From the NCBI GenBank assembly GCA_014284505.1, contig JAAFYY010000001.1, positions 5,319,845 to 5,383,844 of the forward strand: DNA of 64,000 nt. The letters run 5' to 3'. The position numbers and the translations under genes were made by a program. Numbering within the stretch: the first letter of the stretch is position 1; every line of letters starts with the position of its first letter. Of this stretch, positions 1 through 11,106 are shown piece after piece. Source of the stretch: Streptacidiphilus sp. 4-A2. GTDB taxonomy: Bacteria > Actinomycetota > Actinomycetes > Streptomycetales > Streptomycetaceae. The notes under the pieces are model-generated. The model saw only the letters and a program-made list of their open reading frames with translations. It did not search any database and was not told the DNA's origin.

Positions 1-2529
1 CCGGGCACCGCGGAGAACGGGTGCGGGACGAACCGGTCGGCGGTCAGGTCCGGGCGGCCCAGATAGCCGCGGGCCAGGCAGTCACCGCCGATGTACAGCT
101 GCCCGGCGGTGCCCACCGGCACCGGGTTCAGCTCGGCGTCCAGCACATAGGTCTCGACACCGCTGATCGGACGGCCGATGGGCACCCGGTCGCCGGTGAA
201 CGGGTCCTCCAGCAGCGTCGCCGTGGCGTTGACGGTGGTCTCGGTCAGCCCGTAGACGTTGAACACCGGCCCCGGTGTCCCGTTGCCAGAGCCGCAGCGC
301 CTGCGCGTCCACCGGCTCGGCGCCGATGGAGGCCAGCCGCAGGCTGGGGGCCGGGTGCAGGCCCCGGGCGTGTGCGTCGGTGATCCACTGCCGCCAGTAG
401 CTGGAGGTGAGGATGGCGAAGGTGATCCGCTCCCGGGTCATCAGCCCGGTCAGCTCCTCCGGCCCCGGCTGCGGCTCGGGGCGAGCACCACACAGCCCCC
501 GCCGACCAGGTCGGGTACATCTCCTCCACCGCGATGTCGAAGCCGAGGCTGGCGAACTGGAGCACCCGGTCGGCGGCGGTCAGCCCGTAGATCCGGCGCA
601 TGGTCGCCACCACGATGGACAGCGAGGCATGGGTGACCGCCACTCCCTTGGGCTCGCCGGTCGAGCCCGAGGTGAACAGCACATAGGCCAGGTTCCCCGG
701 CTCCGGACGGCGCACCGGGGTCACCGCCGCGCGCGGCCCGGAGGTCAGCTCGTCGACGGTCAGCACGGTGGCGTCCGCCTCGGCCAGCCGGTGCACCGTG
801 ACCGCGTCGGCGACCGCGTACCGGGCCCCGGCCGCGCCCAGCAGCCGGGCCAGATAGGCCGGGTGTGGGTGGAGCTCAGCGGCAGATAGGCCGCGCCCGC
901 CTTGAGAATGCCCAGCAGCGTCGCGGCCGTTCCCGCCCCGCGCTCCTGGAGCACCCCGACGATGTCCTCGGGCCCGGCCCCGGCCGCGCGCAGATGCTCG
1001 GCGATCCGCTCGGACAGCTCGTGCAGCTCGGCGTAACTGGTCTCCCCCGCCCCAGCTCACTGCCGGGGCCGCGGGCGTGGCGGCGGCCTGGCGGCGAACA
1101 TCTCGTGCACCCGCTCCTCGGCGCCGCTGACCGGCTCCGGCCGACTCCACTCGTCCAGGATCAGCGCCCGCTCCCGTTCGCCCAGCAGCGGCAGCGCGTG
1201 CAGCGGCAGCTCCGGGCCACACCGGCGGTCAGGAAGCGGACGAACTGCTCCACGAAGCGGTCGACGGTGCCCGGGTCGAACAGCTCGGTGCTGTAGCTGA
1301 GCACCCCGACATAGCCGTCGGCCGTCCGAGGCGGCGTTGATGGACAGGTCCAGATCGAACTTGGCGGTGGTCGGCTCGGGCAGCCGCAGCTCGGCCGACA
1401 GGTCGGCGAAGCGGGGCCGGGCCATCGGCGCCAGATCGGCGCTGAAGGCCACCTGCACCAGCGGCGTGTGGCTGGGCAGCCGGTCCGGGCGCACCCGTTC
1501 GACCAACTGGTCGAAGGAGACCCCCTGGTGGGACAGCACATCCAGGGCCGACCGGCGCACCCCTTCGAGTACCGAGCCGAAGGTCTGGCCGGCCGAGGTC
1601 CTGACCCGAACCGGCAGGGTGTCCACGAACAGCCCGATCAACGGCTCGAACTCCGGCTCCGGGCGGTCGGTCACCGGCATGCCGACCAGCAGGTCGGCCG
1701 CGCCGGTCAGCCGCCCGAGCAGCGCCGAGTACGCCCCCAGCAGCACCATGAACGGGCTCATCCGCATCCGCCCGCCGAGCGCCGCCACGTCCGCCATCAG
1801 CGCGGCCGGGAGCTGGAACACCCGGGTTGCGCCCGCGATGCCGCGCACAGTCGGGCGCGGCCGGTCGCCGGGCACGGTGAGCAGGTCGGGCGCGCCGGAG
1901 AGATAACCGGTCCACCAGTCCAGCAGTTCCCCGCCGTCGAGCAGGGCCCGCTGGTAGCCGACATAGTCGCGGTACTGCGCGGTCAGCTCCGGCAGGGCGG
2001 CCGCGGCCGCGCCCCGCACTCCTGCGCGTACAGCTCGGCGAGTTCCTCGAACAGCACGGTGATCGACTGACCGTCGCAGACGATGTGATGCAGCGCCAGG
2101 CAGAGCAGGTGGTCCTGCTCCTCCAGCCGGAAGACCGCGGTGCGCAGCAGCGGTCCGGCGGTCAGCTCGAACGGCTGCTCGCACCAGGACTGCGCGAGCT
2201 CCCCGGCCCGCTCCGCCCGCTCCCCGGCGGGCAGCCCGCCGAGGTCGGTCACCGGGAGCGGGATGTCGACGAAGTCGGCGATCCGCTGCACCGGGACGCC
2301 GTCCACCGCCTCGAAGGTGGTGCGCAGCGCCTCGTGCCTGGCCACCACCCGGCGCACCGCGGCCCGCAGCGCGTCCAGATCGGCCGGGCCGCCCAGACGG
2401 ACCGAGAAGAAGACGTTGTAGTGGGAACTGTGCGGATGAAGCTCGTTGATCAGCCACAGTCCGCGCGGCGGGGGAAACCGGAGCCGTGGTCGCCGTGTCG
2501 GGCGGGGCAGTCGGCTGCTGGACAGTCAC
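1..2529 (-). CDS. Nonribosomal peptide synthetase, C-A module (3' end outside window)
   Basis: Modular enzyme that activates an amino acid and joins it to a growing peptide. GTG at 2529 follows AGAAGGGA at good spacing. A condensation domain fills about 2490-1100: RHEALRTTF near 2340 and the active-site HHIVCDG near 2080 are visible. An adenylation domain follows, with core A3 FTSGSTGEPKG near 670 and A5 YGLTETT near 250; the reading continues off the left edge. The reading must change frame near 2495, 2010, 1315, 1220, 1065, 500 and 285, each time by what looks like a lost base. Transcribed after the A-T-C synthetase at 2894-6128, probably as one operon. The amino acid activated cannot be deduced because the specificity region is frame-broken. 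Domain identity is certain; intactness of the gene in the organism is inferred. Confidence 0.85.
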
Positions 2530-2581
2530 GGTGTTCCCTTCTGGACAACCGGCGGCGGCAGGTGTGCACGACCGCGGGTTC

Positions 2582-2637
2582 GCGGAACTTTCGCGGATCT
2601 TCGGGACGCGGAACTTCGGGACGCGGATCTTCTGGAC
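2582..2637. repeat. 15-bp tandem repeat between the two NRPS genes
   Basis: Three 15-bp units (2593-2607, 2608-2622, 2623-2637) alternate GCGGATCTTCGGGAC and GCGGAACTTCGGGAC with one or two changes; a partial unit precedes them at 2582. They sit in the 364-bp gap between the synthetase genes. Read on the minus strand they would encode a Pro-Arg-Pro-Glu repeat, but no ribosome site or family match supports translation. Confidence 0.8.
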
Positions 2638-2646
2638 GCGCGGCGG

Positions 2647-2671
2647 CCGCCGACGCATCATGCGTCGGCGG
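2647..2671. terminator. Perfect hairpin between NRPS genes, terminator or operator
   Basis: Eleven-base arms CCGCCGACGCA (2647-2657) and TGCGTCGGCGG (2661-2671) are separated by three bases. There is no T-tract. It lies between the stop of the A-T-C synthetase and the start of the C-A synthetase, so it may attenuate or process the polycistronic message; an operator role is also possible. Confidence 0.45.
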
Positions 2672-2893
2672 GCTTCCGCCGGACCCCGGGCGCCGGCGGC
2701 CGCCCGCATTGCGGAGAGCGGGGATCGTGATAGCCATCCCCTAACCGGCTGCTGTTTTCTGACTGACCATCTGTTTCTTGCCACCGCATCCGGGCGCGTC
2801 TGCGCCGGGGCCTTCCGCGCCGGGCCGTCCGCCCGCTCTTTCCGGGCTGTGCCGAACGGCAGCCGTAGCCTGCCCGCCCGCCCGGCGCAGCGG

Positions 2894-5800
2894 TCAGCCG
2901 GTGGCGCCCGCCGAGCCGCCCGCCACCCCGGCACCCAGCCGCTCCAGCACGCCGCGGGCCAGCTCCGAGAGTGTCCGGTGGTCAGCGCCGCCGGGTCGCG
3001 GCTGACCCGCAGCCGGGGGGAGACCCGGCGCGACGACCAGCTCCACCATCAACTCCGCCTGGGCTCCGGTCAGTTCGTCCCGTTCGTCGATGACGGTGCG
3101 GCAGCCGTCCAGCTCCAGCAGCGGCGGGGCAGTCCTGGACCGCAGCGAGCACCTGGTAGAGCGGATGGCGGTGGCTGCGCGGCGGCCGCACCGCGCGGAC
3201 CACCTCGGCGAACGGCAGGTCGGCGGCGGCCAGCGCCCCGGCCACCGCCCGCGCCACCGCACCGACGGCAGCGTCCGCGTCCACGTCCGTGGCTTTGTCG
3301 TCCGTGGCTTTGGCGTCCGTGGCTTTGGCGTCCGTGCCTGGTTCCTTGCCTGGGTCCGTGTCCGCGTCCGGCCGGGGCCGCACACAGACGGTGTCGATCA
3401 GGCAGCGCGCCGCGGCAACTCCTGGGTGCCGCGCAGGTTCACCGGTACCCCGAGGGCGAAGTCCCGCTGCCCGGTCTGCTCCGCGACCGTCCGCCAGACC
3501 GCGTCCGCCAGCGCGGCCAGCAGTCCGGTGCCTTGCCGCCGCGCCGCATCGGCCCCGGCGCGGAGCTCCTCGGTCAGCGGGTACTCGATCCGGGTCGGAC
3601 CGTCCTGCGCCCGCCCCGCCGGGGCCGGCCAGTCCAGTGCCGGGACACCTGCCAGCGTCCGGGCCCAGTAGGCCCGTTGGGCGGACAGGTCCACCGCCGC
3701 GGCCAGCTCCTGGAGCAACCGGTGGGTGCGGGCCGGGCCGGGCACGGGATCGGCGAACACCGGCTCCCGGCCGGACCGCCGGGCACTGTACGCCAGGCCG
3801 AGCTCGCCCGAGAGCAGGTGCTGCGACCAGCCGTCGAAGGCCGCGTGGTGCACCGCGACCGCGAACAGCCAGCGCTCACCCGGCTGTTCACGCACCAGCA
3901 CCGCCCGCCAGACCTGCCCGGCGCCGAGGTCGAACGGCTGGAGCAACTGTTCCGCCAGCATCCGCTCCGCCTGCTCCGGCGCCTCGGCGGCCAGCCGGAC
4001 GAACTCCACCGGCTCCCCGGAGTCGACCGCCAGCAGTTCGTCCTCGCTCTCGTAGCGCGCGGAGAGGTAGCCGTGCCGCCGGTGCACGTCCGCCACGGCC
4101 GCCGCGAGCGCGACCGGGTCCAGCGGCCCGGTCACCGCCCAGCTCAGCACACAGTGGTTGGCCAGGTCGGCGCCGGACCGCAGGTGCTGGAGCACAAAGG
4201 ACTCCTGCATGCTGCTGAGCGCGGCCCCACCCCCGGCTCCGCCGGTACGGCCGTCGCGGCCGGGTCGAGCCCGTCCAGCCAGGCGGCCAGCCCGGCCACG
4301 GTGGGGGTGCGGTTCAGCTGCGACACGGGGATGCCGCGCCCGAATCTGGCGCCCAGCCGGGCGGACAGCCGGACGGCGGTCAGCGAGGTGCCGCCGAGGG
4401 CGAACACCGACTCGCTCCGGTCCACCTCGGCCAGCCCGAGCAGCGCCCGACCTCGGCGGCCACCTGCTCCTCGGTGCCTCCCCCGAAATCCCCCAGCCCG
4501 GCCTGCCCCGGCCCGGCGTACTGTCCGGCGTGCTGGGGCCGGATGTACTGAGGCCCGGCGCCCGGCTCGCGGCGCCGGATGGGCCGCGAGCAGCGCCGCG
4601 ACATCCACCTTGCCGTTGGCGGACAGCGGCATCCGGCCGACGGCCACCACCTGGTCGGGCACCGAGTAGCCGGGCAGGGCCTCCCGCAGCGCGGCGGTCA
4701 GCTCCGGTTCGGTCGGAGCACCCGGCCCGGCCAGATAGAAGAGCACCAGCCCGGTGGCGTTGCCATTGCCGTCGCGGTGCGCGGCCACCAGGCAGCGGCC
4801 CACCCCGGGCACGGCGTCGGCCACCCGTTCGATGCCGGCCGGCTCCAGCCGGTGCCCGCGCACCTTGACCTGCCGGTCCAACCGTCCGTGGAAGTGGAAC
4901 ACGCCGTCCGGCCCGAGGCTGCCGAGGTCGCCGGTGCGGTACAGCCGGCGCGGCTGCCCGTCGACCGGCACGGTGACGAACTTCCGCGCGGTCAGCTCCG
5001 GATCGCCCAGATAGCCGACGGCCAGCCCGTCCCCGGCCACGCACAGCTCGCCGACCTCGCCGGGCGCGCAGACCCTCCCGAACGGCTCGTCACGGCGCAT
5101 CAGCAGCCTCGGTGCGCGGCACCGGGCGCCCCAGCGGGATCTCCGCCGCCGTGTCCCGCACCCGGACCCGGTGGGCGAGGACGAAGACCGCGCTCTCCAC
5201 CGGCCCGTACCCGTTGACCAGTCGCAGCTGCGGCCAGGCGGCCAGCAGCCGGGCCGCGTGCGGGGCGGACAGCTTCTCGCCGCCGACCATCAGCGTGCGC
5301 AGCCCGGCGAAGGCCCCCGGATCCTCCTCGACCAGCAGGTGGAACAGCGAGGTGGTCAGGAAGACGGTGTTGACCCCGTGCTTCGCCACCGTCTCGCGCA
5401 GCCCCGCCGGGGTCAGCGGCCGCTCGGTGACCAGCACACAGGTGCCGCCGGTCAGCAGCGGTCCCCACAGCTCCAGGGCGAAGGCGTCCCAGGGCACAGC
5501 GGCGATCTGTGCCAGTACCGTGCCCGGGTCGAAGGCCGCGAAGGTGGGGCCGTCGAACAGCCGGGCGGTGGCCCGGTGCGGGACAGCACCGCCTTGGGCG
5601 CGCCGGTGCTGCCGGAGGTGAAGAACACCATGGCGGCCGCGCCGTCGGCGGCGACCACCGCCGGCGGCCGTTGCGCGAGGTCCGGCCGCAGCAGGTCGCG
5701 CCGCGGTCTGTCCGGCTGCGGCGCGCCCGGCGCGCCGTCCGGTCTCCCTGCCGTCGGGGCGAGGACCAGCCGGCGGCCGGCGAAGCCCTGGCCGGCGCCC

Positions 5801-6128
5801 GGACCGGTGACGGCGGGCTGACCGGGCAGCAGTCCGGCGATCGCCCGCATCCGCTCCGGTGGCCAGCCGGTGTCCAGGGCGGCATAGGCCGCGCCGCACT
5901 TGAGCACCGCCAGCAGCACCGCCACCAGCTCCGGTGAGGGCGGCAGCAGCACCGGCACCACATTCCCGGGCCGATCCCGGCCCCGGCCAGCTGCGCCGCG
6001 AGCCGGTCGGACCAGCGGTCCAGCTCTCCGTAGCCGACGCAGCCGCCGGGGTGCACCAGGGCGGGCGCATGGGGACGCTCGGCAGCCCGGGTCCGCACAG
6101 CCTCATGGATCAGATCGGTGTACGGCAC
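2894..6128 (-). CDS. Nonribosomal peptide synthetase, A-T-C
   Basis: GTG at 6128 follows CGAAGGGA and overlaps the end of the upstream regulator by 26 bases. An adenylation domain comes first (A3 FFTSGSTGAPK near 5610, A5 NGYGPVE near 5210, GDLGSLGPDG near 4920). A carrier domain follows with the phosphopantetheine serine in GGTSL near 4390. A condensation domain with HHAAFDG near 3840 ends at the TGA at 2894. Starting with A and ending with C means the enzyme has a free carrier acceptor problem: the next gene also begins with C, so two C domains meet. The last C domain may be a releasing or trans-acting one, or the operon may not be collinear. A run of Asp/Lys/Ala/Thr repeats lies inside it (3285-3370). 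Frame changes near 6000, 5600, 5095, 4450, 4235, 3395, 3125 and 3010. Confidence 0.85.
3285..3329. repeat. 15-bp tandem repeat inside the condensation domain
   Basis: Three units of GTCCGTGGCTTTGGC (one with T for G near its end) occupy 3285-3329; degenerate copies continue to about 3370. On the coding strand this gives an Ala-Lys-Ala-Thr-Asp repeat between the ACLIDTVCVR strand and the DLPFAEVV helix of the condensation domain. It is an in-frame insertion in a region where the family is normally compact. Confidence 0.8.
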
Positions 6129-6870
6129 AGTCGTCCCTTCGGTATTCCGTGCCCGGCACGGCCGTGGCCGCGGGGCAGGCGGGCAGCAGCGCCCGCGTGA
6201 TGCTGTCCTTGGCGCGCACATGCGCGATCAGCGCCCGGCGTTTCCAGCCGGCGCTGCGGATCTCCGGGTCGGGGATGGCGAACTTCTCGACCAGGTAGTC
6301 GATATGCGCGTCCACCGCCCGTGGGCTCAGCCGCAGCCGTGCGGCGATCTCGGCCGAGGTGGGCGGCGGCACGTCGGGTCCGTCCAGCAGTACCGGGGCG
6401 CACAGCTCGGCCAGCACCGCGAAGTAGCGCGCGTCGGGGTCGAGCTCCGGATCGCGGCGGCGTCCGATCGCCGGACAGCCGCCCGCCCCCGCCCGGCCGG
6501 CCGGTGGGCCCGGGGTGAAGAAAACCGTCACCGACAGCGCCCCCGCCTTGTCGAGCGGTTTCACTATCGCCATGTCATGACTGAACGGCTGCCACTCCCC
6601 GGCCAGACCACGGTCTGGGCGGCATTGTCGTCGACATCCGAAACCATCATGGGCATGTCATCGGAAAGGTTGGCAATACTCCATTGATCGGGCCCGACCC
6701 CCAGCTCGCCCATGAAATGGCCCGGGAGTGGCCAGCAATGGTAAGTCGAATGTGCAGCCTCCGCATCCGCACACGCCGAATGTACCGATCTCACCCGCTT
6801 GGAGCGAGAATTTCCGCGGACTCGTACTTCGTTCCGCCGCCTCCTGGACCGTGAGCACAGACAACGTCAT
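6103..6870 (-). CDS. FHA-like / helix-turn-helix transcriptional regulator
   Basis: Cytoplasmic DNA-binding protein, the likely pathway regulator of the adjoining NRPS operon. Read across two frame changes, the N-terminal half (LQAGEIGTFG, then QWSIANLSDDMPM, then VVWPG) resembles a diverged forkhead-associated fold. The C-terminal half (RYFAVLAELCAPVLLDG, then TSAEIAARLRLSPRAVDAHI) is the winged helix found in Streptomyces FHA-HTH regulators. A frame change near 6725 falls in a CCCGGGCC run. One near 6600 falls in a CCGGGG run where one more G restores the frame. ATG at 6870 is the first plausible start, but its GAGGA lies only one base upstream, so the true start is uncertain. The stop lies inside the synthetase gene, suggesting translational coupling. 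The family assignment is from recall of its layout. Confidence 0.65.
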
Positions 6871-7228
6871 TCCTCATCGACTGATCGCCGCGGCGGCGCC
6901 CGCAGACGATTGCTTTCAAGGGAGGTTCTTACGTTCTACCGTGACGGGTGCATGCCATGCTGATAGTGCTCGGGCTGTCGGCCCGGGAAAGGCCACCCGG
7001 CGACCGTGCCCGCATCCGCCGAAAGACGCGGACCGGCAATAGGTCGGAAAGTCGGGGGGCGAATCGACAGAAAAAGACAGGCGCGACTCTGCGGACCGCC
7101 CCCGGCAATCCGGACGAAAAGGTGCGGCCGCAGTCGCACAGTGGGATCATCACCGGTACTTCAGCGGCTCCGGCCGCCGCGCCCGGCCTCGCCGCTGGGT
7201 TCCGGAACGGGCGAATACAAGTTCGTAG

Positions 7229-7256
7229 CCGATCGGTTGGCACTCGCACCGATCGG
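7229..7256. promoter_or_regulatory. Inverted repeat, possible operator
   Basis: CCGATCGGT (7229-7237) and ACCGATCGG (7248-7256) are perfect complements 10 bases apart. The spacing of about two helical turns between arm centres suits a dimeric regulator. It lies 360 bp upstream of the NRPS regulator. The binding protein is unknown. Confidence 0.4.
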
Positions 7257-7527
7257 GCGGACAGCTGCCGGGAAGGCCTGCGCGGAACGCGCCCGGCCGC
7301 CGGGCGGCTCGCCCGGCACCCTGGGGCCGCCCCCAGGACCCGCCCTGATCTGCCGCTGGGACGAAGAGCCCCGGAAGCGGACGAACGATCCAGCCGGCCT
7401 CGGCGGATCAAAAGTGGGGATGCACGGTATCTCCAGTTGATTTTGTCGCCGCGGACTCGCCTGCGGGATGAGCAGGACGGAACCTCGGAATCGGTGTCTC
7501 CCCTCGTGGGGTGGCAGGGCGATGGCA

Positions 7528-7556
7528 ACGCTAGCGATAGGTCGCGAACATGACAA
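7528..7556 (-). promoter_or_regulatory. Possible vegetative promoter
   Basis: On the minus strand TTGTCA (7556-7551) and TAGCGT (7533-7528) are separated by exactly 17 bases, resembling a principal-sigma promoter. A transcript would run toward the NRPS regulator with a leader of about 650 bases. Confidence 0.3.
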
Positions 7557-7795
7557 GAGGAATAGAAAACTTGTAGGGCGCTCCGGCAATTATTCAAGCG
7601 CCCGTGGACATCTGACTGAATTGCCGGGAACTCGATGCCGACCACACGGACAACCCGGAGCGCCCGACGCGTCCGCGCCCACCCCGGAGGCCCCGCCCGG
7701 CATCGGCCGTCGGCGGCGGCATCAGGCCAGGCCCGCCCGGGTGTCCGGAGCGGGCCGCCGGCCCCGCGGGCACGACGGCCCGGCTTCACTGCGAG

Positions 7796-7868
7796 TGCCC
7801 CCAGCAGGACTCGAACCTGCGGCCAAGTGCTTAGAAGGCACCTGCTCTATCCGCTGAGCTATGGGGGC
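7796..7868 (-). tRNA. tRNA-Arg (anticodon UCU)
   Basis: The 73-base minus-strand sequence folds as a tRNA. The acceptor stem is GCCCCCA with TGGGGGC and discriminator A at 7796. The D-arm is GCTC with GAGC. The anticodon stem GGTGC pairs with GCACT around loop CTTCTAA, giving anticodon UCU. The T-arm is GCAGG-TTCGAGT-CCTGC. No CCA is encoded. It reads rare AGA (and AGG) arginine codons. The NRPS locus begins on its 3' side, a typical integration site, but no integrase or repeated tRNA end is seen in the window. Confidence 0.95.
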
Positions 7869-8194
7869 GGGACAGGGACCCGGCGATCACCGGCCACCCT
7901 GCTGTTGTGGGACAGGATAAGCACGGACGGGCTCTGCACCTGGCGCTCCATCGGGAGCGGGGGTTGGCCGGTTCCACTGCGGAGCGGTCTGATAATCGCA
8001 GGTGGACTCTGAGTACGCAGCGGTGCGGGAGCCCCGAGTCGTGGCTGTTGTTCAGTCGTTACGGCGCTGCTGCCTCACCCGTTATGGACGCGCTACGACT
8101 CGGCCGGCGCGGAGCGGCAACCGGCAAGGCTCCACGGGCATCACCTGAAAGGCGGTCTCGCCCTCCGGCAAGTACACCCGATCGAGTGGCGGCG

Positions 8195-8221
8195 TTTTCC
8201 ACAGCGGGCTACTTGTCCACA
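8195..8221 (+). promoter_or_regulatory. Two DnaA-box-like sites upstream of ssbB
   Basis: TTGTCCACA at 8213-8221 matches the Streptomyces DnaA box exactly. TTTTCCACA at 8195-8203 differs by one base, 18 bases away on the same strand. They lie about 95-120 bp before the ssbB start, where DnaA could act as a transcription factor. The rest of 7869-8314 shows no gene. Confidence 0.5.
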
Positions 8222-8314
8222 GATCGCCCGCCTTCGCCCCGAATCGTCTCCCGGATCGGGCAGGCTCGTCGTACAGGCCGCCATCGCGCACACGACAAGG
8301 GAACGGGGCAGACC

Positions 8315-8797
8315 ATGAACGGAACGACGGTGACTCTGGTGGGAAATGTCGTTTCCGATGTGAAGTATTCGACTACCAGCGCCGGTGTGCCGGTAGCGAA
8401 TTTCCGGCTGGCCGCAACCGACCGCCGCTTCGACCGCCAGCGGCAGGGCTGGGTCGACGGCGACACCAGCCTGTTCCTGGTGTGGGGCTGGCGCTGGCTC
8501 GCGGAGAACCTCCTGGCCTCGGTCGGGCGAGGTGATCCGCTGCTGGTGACCGGCCGCCTGCGGATCCGCGAGTGAGGGCACCGAGGGGCACCCCGGCGGG
8601 CTGGTCCCGGAGATCGAGGCCGCCTCGATCGGGCACGACCTCTGCCGGGGCACCTCGGCCTTCCGCCGGGCGGTGCGCGGCCGCCCGGCGCTGGTGGCCC
8701 CGATGGCCGCGCGGTCCGCGCCGGTCCCCGCCGCACCCCCGAGCCGGTGCCGGTGGGCGGGCCGCCGGTCCCGGCAGCCGGGCCGCCCGGCGACTGA
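8315..8797 (+). CDS. ssbB: Single-stranded DNA-binding protein (SsbB-type)
   Basis: Binds single-stranded DNA in replication, repair and, in Streptomyces, sporulation-time chromosome handling. ATG at 8315 opens MNGTTVTLVGNVVSD, followed by VPVANFRLAATDRR and WRWLAENLLASVGRGD: a clear OB-fold SSB. The frame breaks near 8570 after GRLRIRE. The continuation (EIEAASIGHDLCRGTSAFRR) lies in another frame, and one further shift near 8740 gives a proline-rich tail ending at TGA 8797. The whole is about 160 residues and lacks the acidic DDDIPF tip of SsbA, which fits the SsbB paralog. As I recall, ssbB lies beside the ABC-F gene in S. coelicolor as here. Confidence 0.85.
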
Positions 8798-8891
8798 GCG
8801 GGGGCAGCCGCACCACCCTGCCGGGAGCGCCCTCCCGGTGCGGCACAATGGAAGGCTGTAGCCACCCCCCAACGACGCCGGACGGTTCATC

Positions 8892-10544
<1,653 letters not shown>

Positions 10545-10560
10545 CCGCCGGCTGACGGCC

Positions 10561-10578
10561 CCGCGCCCCAGGGCGCGG
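10561..10578 (+). terminator. Hairpin after ettA
   Basis: CCGCGCC (10561-10567) pairs with GGCGCGG (10572-10578) around a four-base loop, 16 bases after the ettA stop. No T-run follows, as is common for actinomycete terminators. Confidence 0.4.
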
Positions 10579-10683
10579 AGCAGATCCGCAACACCGCCGG
10601 GGCAGGCCCGCCCTGCCCGGCGTCCGCGCAGCAGGCAGCGGGCCCGCCCCGGCAACCGGCAACCCAGCACCCTCGGAGACACA

Positions 10684-11106
10684 GTGGCCCGCCACATATA
10701 CGCCTGCCCCCTGCGCTGGTCCGACATGGACGCATTCGGGCACGTCAACAACGTGGTCTTCCTGCGCTACCTGGAGGAGGCCCGGATCGACCTGACCTTC
10801 ACCAACGCGGGCGAGGCCGGGGAGAAGGCCTTCTCCGAGGGCTCGGTGGTGGCCCGCCACGAGATCGACTACCTGCGCCCGCTGGTCTACCGGCCGACCC
10901 CGGTCACCATCGAGACCTGGCTCACCCGCCTCGGCAACGCCTCGTTCACGGTCGCCTACGAGGTCAAGGACGAGGAGCAGGTCTATGTGCGTGCCTCCAC
11001 GGTCGTGGTCCCCTACGACCTGGCGGCGGCCCGCCCGCGCCGGCTGACCGCCGGGGAGCGCGAGTTCCTCGCCGGCTACCTGGAGACGGCGGCGGCCGCC
11101 GCGTGA
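10684..11106 (+). CDS. Hotdog-fold acyl-CoA thioesterase
   Basis: Probable 4-hydroxybenzoyl-CoA-type thioesterase that hydrolyses an acyl-CoA; the acyl group is unknown. GTG at 10684 follows GGAG. The 140 residues are intact. MRWSD-type opening RWSDMDAFGHVNNVVFLRYLEEAR contains the catalytic aspartate of the family (in DMDAFGHVNN), and HEIDYLRPLVY is the usual second motif. Its stop overlaps the next start (GTGA), so the two are coupled. The same pairing of a thioesterase with an ABC-F gene is common in streptomycetes. Confidence 0.9.
   Translation: MARHIYACPLRWSDMDAFGHVNNVVFLRYLEEARIDLTFTNAGEAGEKAFSEGSVVARHEIDYLRPLVYRPTPVTIETWLTRLGNASFTVAYEVKDEEQVYVRASTVVVPYDLAAARPRRLTAGEREFLAGYLETAAAAA

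Larger units (their letters stand above)
6871..7795. other. Long intergenic stretch with inverted repeats, no convincing gene
   Basis: About 0.9 kb between the NRPS regulator and the tRNA. It is noticeably less GC-rich than its surroundings. Open frames exist on both strands (for example 7006-7440 plus, 7161-7589 minus), but none has a clear ribosome site, domain or streptomycete codon bias. It holds a perfect 9-bp-arm inverted repeat (7229-7237 with 7248-7256), a nested structure at 7576-7627 and a promoter-like pair at 7528-7556. Confidence 0.6.

Noticed and set aside
7006-7440. 144-codon open frame in the intergenic region
   Set aside because: No ribosome site, irregular codon use, overlapping palindromes and no domain.
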